Source: Myxococcales bacterium (GTDB taxonomy: Bacteria > Myxococcota_C > UBA6777). Taken from it: DNA of 8,921 nt. Made by a program: the position numbers and the translations under genes. The notes beneath the pieces are model-generated. The model saw only the letters and a list, made by a program, of their open reading frames with translations. It ran no database searches and had not been told where the DNA came from. Positions 5,473 to 8,921 of the stretch are shown piece after piece (position 1 is the first letter of the stretch; each line of letters begins with the position of its first letter). The stretch lies in NCBI GenBank assembly GCA_027005175.1, contig JALTMC010000915.1, positions 1 to 8,921 of the forward strand, read 5' to 3'.

Positions 5473-6564
5473 TTATGTTTCCTGATACCAATCCCAGACA
5501 TGGAGGTTGCCAGCCGTTGTGACAAAAAAAGCTGTATCCTTCATGAAGTTGACAGTCGCTGGACCTGACTTTCCGTCCGGATAGCTCTCACGCCATAAGA
5601 TATTTCCCTCAAGGCCAACACAAGCGACACCTTTCACGACATTGTCATAAAACAATGCCACATGTCCTTCGGGGATGGCACAAAACTTTCCCATCACGGC
5701 CTTTGTTTTTTCGGGAACAGAGATGGAGCCATCAGCCTGCAAAAAAGCGATTTTCTCACTGGCATCCAACATCACAACAGGATGTTGTGCCACACCATCA
5801 GCACCATACGGCCAGATGTCACCGAGATTCCCGCAAAACTCACCAGTGTCAGCCTTAAAGACAAGCAGATTGATGCTAGAGTGTTCCACAGACCGGGCCA
5901 AGAGTAAGTCTGGCTTCACATACATCGCAATTGAATAACGTGATTCTTGATTGGCATGGGGGGTATCAGAAGAGACGCCATTCCAACTCCACAGGCGGTC
6001 CCCGCCTGGGTCAAGGCACAAAAGGTCCTGGGTTGCAGACAAACAAACAGAGCCGTCTTCCCTGGGGAATGGATTCTGAAAGCGGCGACGACTTCGAGGT
6101 TTCTGCGACCAGTTGAGCTTTCGTTCGGAGGAAAAGCACAACAACCGATTGTTGGAATCCAAAACAAATCCCGTACGACCGTCTGGCGTAAAACGAGCAA
6201 TGGAAGTGGGCTCCAATTCACGCTTAAAAATCATACGAGGGCCTGTTCGTTCGAGCCAATATACTCCCTTGGGTGTGGTCGCCACAATACGCTCTTCCTC
6301 TTCCACATGGAGATGCATTAAAAGAGCATCCCCCTCCACCTCAGAGAAACGCCATAGGACAGAGCCTGACAACGGATCAATCCCATACACGTCGGGCAGA
6401 TATCCAGAAGCTCCAACGGAGCGAACCACAAGAAACGACGGGGTAGAAAAGGCCACAGCGTCCTGACCAGGCGCAAACCCCAGAGGAATGGTATGGCATT
6501 CGGGTTCCACTCCCCACGAGGAAGGCCCCACATGCAACAACTGCCAACGTCGAAACGACTTCAA
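5473..6564 (-). CDS. PQQ/WD40-like beta-propeller protein
   Basis: A 363-residue protein built of beta-propeller blades. PQQ-type signatures recur: VYGIDPLSGSVLWRF (about 59-73), LLCFSSERKLNWSQ (141-154), LLCLDPGGDRLWSW (181-194), LLVFKADTGEFCGN (233-246) and VACVGLEGNILWRE (313-326), consistent with a six- to eight-bladed fold. Residues for binding the PQQ cofactor are not evident, so a scaffold or interaction role is likelier than dehydrogenase activity. There is no signal peptide or TM segment. The start is TTG at 6564, supported by AAGGAG with a 7-nt spacer; the next in-frame Met comes some 70 residues later and would remove a blade. Its stop lies 1 nt before the M28 peptidase ATG, so the two are probably coupled and may interact. 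Its RBS region is duplicated upstream. Confidence 0.8.
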   Translation of the reverse strand: MKSFRRWQLLHVGPSSWGVEPECHTIPLGFAPGQDAVAFSTPSFLVVRSVGASGYLPDVYGIDPLSGSVLWRFSEVEGDALLMHLHVEEEERIVATTPKGVYWLERTGPRMIFKRELEPTSIARFTPDGRTGFVLDSNNRLLCFSSERKLNWSQKPRSRRRFQNPFPREDGSVCLSATQDLLCLDPGGDRLWSWNGVSSDTPHANQESRYSIAMYVKPDLLLARSVEHSSINLLVFKADTGEFCGNLGDIWPYGADGVAQHPVVMLDASEKIAFLQADGSISVPEKTKAVMGKFCAIPEGHVALFYDNVVKGVACVGLEGNILWRESYPDGKSGPATVNFMKDTAFFVTTAGNLHVWDWYQET

Positions 6565-6571
6565 AGAAAAA

Positions 6572-6577
6572 CTCCTT
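6572..6577 (-). promoter_or_regulatory. Ribosome binding site supporting a TTG start
   Basis: On the minus strand AAGGAG precedes TTG at 6564 by 7 nt. This strong site is the reason for accepting a TTG start for the beta-propeller gene. Confidence 0.65.
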
Positions 6578-6682
6578 CTCTGCTTCAGATTCTAGGCTCT
6601 GGCTTCATCAGGAAAACGCTGTGCGATTGGACCGCTCAAGAGCATCCTTCTCTGCTTCAGATTCTAAGCTCTGGCTTCATCA
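6573..6682. repeat. 38-bp direct repeat of the propeller gene RBS region (72-bp period)
   Basis: Bases 6573-6610 recur at 6645-6682 with one mismatch (G/A in TCTAGGCTC versus TCTAAGCTC). On the minus strand the unit ends in GAGAAGGA. In the upstream copy this is followed 5 nt later by TTG, opening a 15-codon frame (or ATG at 6645, 17 codons) that stops at TAG 6594-6592, before the real start. It parallels the duplicated start region of the DUF2236 gene. Confidence 0.88.
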
Positions 6683-6714
6683 CTGCATTGATGAAAACAA
6701 CATTAAGAGCTCTT

Positions 6715-6846
6715 CACAAAACCAGTGGATATCCATCACAAAACCAGTGGACATCCATCACAAAACCAGTGGACATCCGTCACAAAACCAGTGGACATCC
6801 GTCACAAAACCAGTGGACATCTGTCACAAAACCAGTGGATATCCAT
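6715..6846. repeat. Six tandem 22-bp repeats spanning the DUF3592 gene stop
   Basis: Six spacer-free copies of CACAAAACCAGTGG plus an 8-base end occupy 6715-6846. The last copy (6825-6846) encodes the C-terminus DGYPLVL, and the TGA (6826-6824) straddles copies 5 and 6. The five others lie past the stop. Copies 1 and 6, the outermost, share GGATATCCAT, while the inner four carry GGACATC, so the array probably grew from within. Each copy repeats the TGA triplet; a 22-bp period moves it one frame per unit. Confidence 0.93.
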
Positions 6847-7615
6847 CGTGTCGCAAGACCCAGAATTCTTTTCCTGTTTGAGGGGCGAGTAACACCATCT
6901 TCGCACCGTCGTGAAGTAGCAACGGATGCTCCGACTCATCGGTTACTTTGAACTCTGCATCATAGGTTCGCTCTCGTTCGTAAGAAAACAGATACAGATA
7001 TTCTGTCTTACCTGTTTGTGGGTTCGGTATCGTTTGGACTTCATTGATGGTTGCAGCCACCAGTTGGCCCTTCCGAGCCAATCGTTTGACTCGAAACGTA
7101 TTGCTGAGGAATTCACGCCCCAAAGCATACAGGCTCCAAAGAAACAAGCAGGCGATTCCCAGCATAAAAAGGGCAAAGGACCACCCGTGATAGCGGGCTT
7201 CATAAGCCCATGAGAACGCGATTCGCTTCGGTTCCTTTTTGAGATAACGAACGGTATATGTATCGCCTTTTCCGGGACCTGTTAAAAATCGGAAGAACTC
7301 GACTTGTTTGATAAATCGTTCACCATTAAGAGTGCGGTAGTGAACTTTGAGGTCGTAGCTTTTGAGCAAAACATTGGTGGTTCGGACCTTACCACGATAT
7401 CCCAAGGCATACGCTTTTTTTCCATGTTTCCAAACATAAGACATCTCCGTTAGCTGCGTGATCAGATACGCACCATAGTAGCCAAATCCTCCCCCCAGTC
7501 CACCCAAGAGAAGGACGAGAAAGAAGCCCTTCATCAGTTGCCGTGGGAGAAAGCTCCCTCTGAGCCGGAAAGGACCAGACTTGGGCAGGTCCCCCAAACG
7601 ATCGACAATATCCAT
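6824..7615 (-). CDS. Two-TM DUF3592-like membrane protein
   Basis: A 263-residue protein with the plan cytosolic lead, TM1 (about 29-54), beta-rich domain, TM2 (about 143-164), second beta-rich domain. This resembles the DUF3592 family of small membrane proteins of unknown function. The soluble parts appear related: each begins after a basic AxxYRGKV or ARKGQLV type strand with alternating hydrophobic residues and ends in a segment such as YTVRYLKKEPKRIAF or MVLLAPQTGKEFWVL. I chose the ATG at 7615 because it overlaps the stop of the upstream Cys-rich gene as TAATG and has GGAAGGA at a normal distance; an in-frame Met at 7669 would lie inside that gene. The overlap implies coupled expression with the surface protein. 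The last codons lie in the 22-bp repeat array. Function unknown. Confidence 0.72.
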   Translation of the reverse strand: MDIVDRLGDLPKSGPFRLRGSFLPRQLMKGFFLVLLLGGLGGGFGYYGAYLITQLTEMSYVWKHGKKAYALGYRGKVRTTNVLLKSYDLKVHYRTLNGERFIKQVEFFRFLTGPGKGDTYTVRYLKKEPKRIAFSWAYEARYHGWSFALFMLGIACLFLWSLYALGREFLSNTFRVKRLARKGQLVAATINEVQTIPNPQTGKTEYLYLFSYERERTYDAEFKVTDESEHPLLLHDGAKMVLLAPQTGKEFWVLRHDGYPLVL

Positions 7616-8921
7616 TACCACGTCCTTCCCCATCCTAAAACAAGAGCAACCACCAAGAATAGAAGCCAATCCAAAGGTTGTGGAGCTTGACTATCACAAA
7701 GGCAGCCCCGAGTTCGTGTCACACTGCGAAGATCTTGTGCTCCGGCATCCAAGACTGTGCCCTCCTCGGAAGAGGAAGGAGGTTCCACAGGTGTGGATGA
7801 ATCTTTTCCTGGAGGCTCTGTACCGCTGGGCTCGGGCTGACCGGAGGGTTCCGAATCATTCGATTCACCCGAAGCGGGGACACATTGTCCACTCTTGCAA
7901 AGAACACCCTGACCGCAAACAATATTACAACGACCACAACGAGTCGGGTCACTTTGAAGATCCACACAACGATTGGAACAACGTTGTTTTCCCTGTGGGC
8001 ATGATTGTGGTTTAACACATTGGCTGAGAGCACAAACCTGACCAGAGGGGCAAGCTTTTCCACACCCACCACAATTGGCTTTGTCTTCCAGTAAGCGACT
8101 GCATATCTTGCCACACAACGTCTCTCCCGTAGGACACCGCTTGGTGCATTTCCCCTTCACACAAAGCTCGGCCTCCTGGCAAGCTTTACCGCAACCACCA
8201 CAGTGATCGATTGCAGTCTGGTCGTCGATACATTTCTGTTGGCACAACTTCAAAGAACCAGGGCAGGTTTGGGAACACTTACCCGCCACACAGGTAGACT
8301 TGGATGTGCATTTGTTATTGCATTTTCCACAATGGTAGCCAGACTTTTGAATATCGACACAACTGTCCGCGCAGCGCACAAAACCCGTGGGACATTGTGT
8401 CGCGGCGATAACATAGTGAACCTCGATACCAAAGGCATCCACCCAGGCATCGCTATCACGTTTCCCTCCGGGGTGAGATTGTAGCCCTGTACGAATGGTG
8501 AGAGCCTGTACATCTTTCCATGTCCACTTTGTTTTGGCAGAGGTAATATCGCCCCAAGCCCAAAGTCGTTGTGTTTGAGAAAAAGTAAACGACTTGCCCG
8601 ACGACTCCCAAAACATGATCAACTTGTACTGGGTTGTTGCATACTGCATCCGACCCAAGATCCCGATACGTACACGAGAGATCCTGTTGTTGCCTTTGGG
8701 CGTACAAAACCGAAACTGGGATGCAAGCAGCTCATCACCTTTGTCAACATTCGGGCTGCTCGCTTCTTTCTGATCAGGCGCACCTTTCGCAAGCGCAGTT
8801 CCTTTCCAGTCCCCTTTCGCTTGAACGGCCTCTGCGTACCGCAGCATCGTATAAGTACCGGGTTTTGTGGACTCACAGCCCTTTGTGGGAGGAGGCGGAG
8901 GAGGTGGAGGAGGCTTAGAGC
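7615..8921 (-). CDS. Cys-rich cell-surface protein with four 8-Cys modules and C-terminal anchor (5' partial)
   Basis: The frame is open to the window edge, so the N-terminus is missing; the Met at 8847 is internal, because in-frame codons for an octaproline stretch and KGCESTKPGTYT precede it. After the Pro linker comes a beta-rich domain of about 140 residues ending DAFGIEVHYV, of no family I can name. Four Stig1-like modules follow, each with identical spacing C-x6-C-x3-C-x9-C-x2-C-x3-C-x5-C-x4-C, 32 Cys in all, probably oxidised outside the cytoplasm. Next is a low-complexity Ser/Pro/Glu/Gly stalk, then RGCLCDSQ, a hydrophobic helix (WLLFLVVALVLGW) and a short GRTW end. This tripartite tail resembles myxobacterial C-terminal sorting signals (MYXO-CTERM), but the terminal basic cluster is weak, so it could be a simple membrane anchor. 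The stop overlaps the DUF3592 gene start as TAATG. Likely surface displayed; ligand unknown. Confidence 0.78.
   Translation of the reverse strand, partial: SKPPPPPPPPPTKGCESTKPGTYTMLRYAEAVQAKGDWKGTALAKGAPDQKEASSPNVDKGDELLASQFRFCTPKGNNRISRVRIGILGRMQYATTQYKLIMFWESSGKSFTFSQTQRLWAWGDITSAKTKWTWKDVQALTIRTGLQSHPGGKRDSDAWVDAFGIEVHYVIAATQCPTGFVRCADSCVDIQKSGYHCGKCNNKCTSKSTCVAGKCSQTCPGSLKLCQQKCIDDQTAIDHCGGCGKACQEAELCVKGKCTKRCPTGETLCGKICSRLLEDKANCGGCGKACPSGQVCALSQCVKPQSCPQGKQRCSNRCVDLQSDPTRCGRCNIVCGQGVLCKSGQCVPASGESNDSEPSGQPEPSGTEPPGKDSSTPVEPPSSSEEGTVLDAGAQDLRSVTRTRGCLCDSQAPQPLDWLLFLVVALVLGWGRTW
8888..8913. repeat. GGAGGN-rich tract encoding octaproline
   Basis: Imperfect GGA/GGC triplets give eight consecutive Pro codons (CCT, CCG, CCA, CCC) on the minus strand. 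It is a flexible linker between the missing N-terminus, presumably a signal or lipoprotein peptide, and the beta-rich domain. Such tracts are prone to slippage. Confidence 0.75.

Larger units (their letters stand above)
6565..6823. other. Repeat-filled gap between the DUF3592 and propeller genes
   Basis: Below 300 bp but almost wholly repetitive. The propeller-side half holds a 72-bp-period duplication of the RBS region, and the DUF3592 side holds most of the 22-bp array. Between them are a 7-bp inverted repeat (TTCATCA 6676-6682, TGATGAA 6689-6695, 6-nt loop) and a 10-bp palindrome AAGAGCTCTT (6705-6714). No intrinsic terminator with a U-tract and no clear promoter are visible, so whether transcription continues across the gap is open. 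Confidence 0.6.

Noticed and set aside
6715-6846. Plasmid or replication-origin iterons
   Set aside because: Six 22-bp direct repeats resemble iterons in size, but they overlap the end of a coding sequence, and there is no rep gene or A/T-rich unwinding region beside them.
7581-8015. Plus-strand 144-codon ORF
   Set aside because: Antisense to the Cys-rich protein's modules and stalk; its apparent composition follows from the Cys codons on the other strand.
7615-8847. Met at 8847 as the start of the Cys-rich protein
   Set aside because: The frame continues without a stop to the window edge through an octaproline tract and KGCESTKPGTYT, and no SD precedes that ATG; the true start is outside the window.

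Overview
The window looks like a piece of a Gram-negative chromosome of roughly even base composition. The best taxonomic hint is the Cys-rich surface protein at the right edge, with Stig1-like 8-Cys modules and a Cys/hydrophobic/basic C-terminal tail. Such architectures are common in Myxococcota and related delta-proteobacterial lineages, so the assignment is an inference from one gene. There are no phage, plasmid, CRISPR, tRNA or rRNA genes.

Layout from left to right. Positions 1-392 hold no sizeable gene, only a 21-codon ORF behind a strong ribosome binding site (RBS). A fused chorismate mutase/prephenate dehydrogenase (tyrA type, tyrosine biosynthesis) is on the minus strand at 393-1469, preceded by a 35-codon leader ORF overlapping it by ATGA. 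A divergent intergenic region (about 1591-2045) carries three 44-bp repeats with Shine-Dalgarno (SD)-like cores and a duplicated translation-start region. A DUF2236 / MpaB-Lcp-like putative haem oxygenase follows on the plus strand (2046-3308). From there to the right edge every gene is on the minus strand. In transcription order these are a Cys-rich cell-surface protein (5' end outside the window), a two-TM DUF3592-like protein (TAATG overlap), a PQQ-type beta-propeller, a membrane M28 metallopeptidase (1-nt gap) and a class I SAM methyltransferase. The first pair and the propeller/peptidase pair look translationally coupled. The last gene may be co-transcribed or separate.

The most unusual property is in the gaps. 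Almost every gene boundary carries a short direct repeat that copies the adjacent gene terminus: either the SD/start region (tyrA, DUF2236 gene, propeller gene) or the last codons with or near the stop (tyrA, DUF2236 gene, methyltransferase, M28 peptidase, DUF3592 gene). Repeat sequences and lengths differ at each locus (22, 30, 37, 41, 44, 71, 72 and 76 bp periods), so this is not one dispersed element. They seem to arise locally and range from exact copies to copies about 25% diverged. By-products are short upstream ORFs next to the real starts and redundant stop-bearing tails after the real stops. I consider this boundary-duplication pattern the main candidate for something undescribed; whether it is functional or only slippage is unknown.
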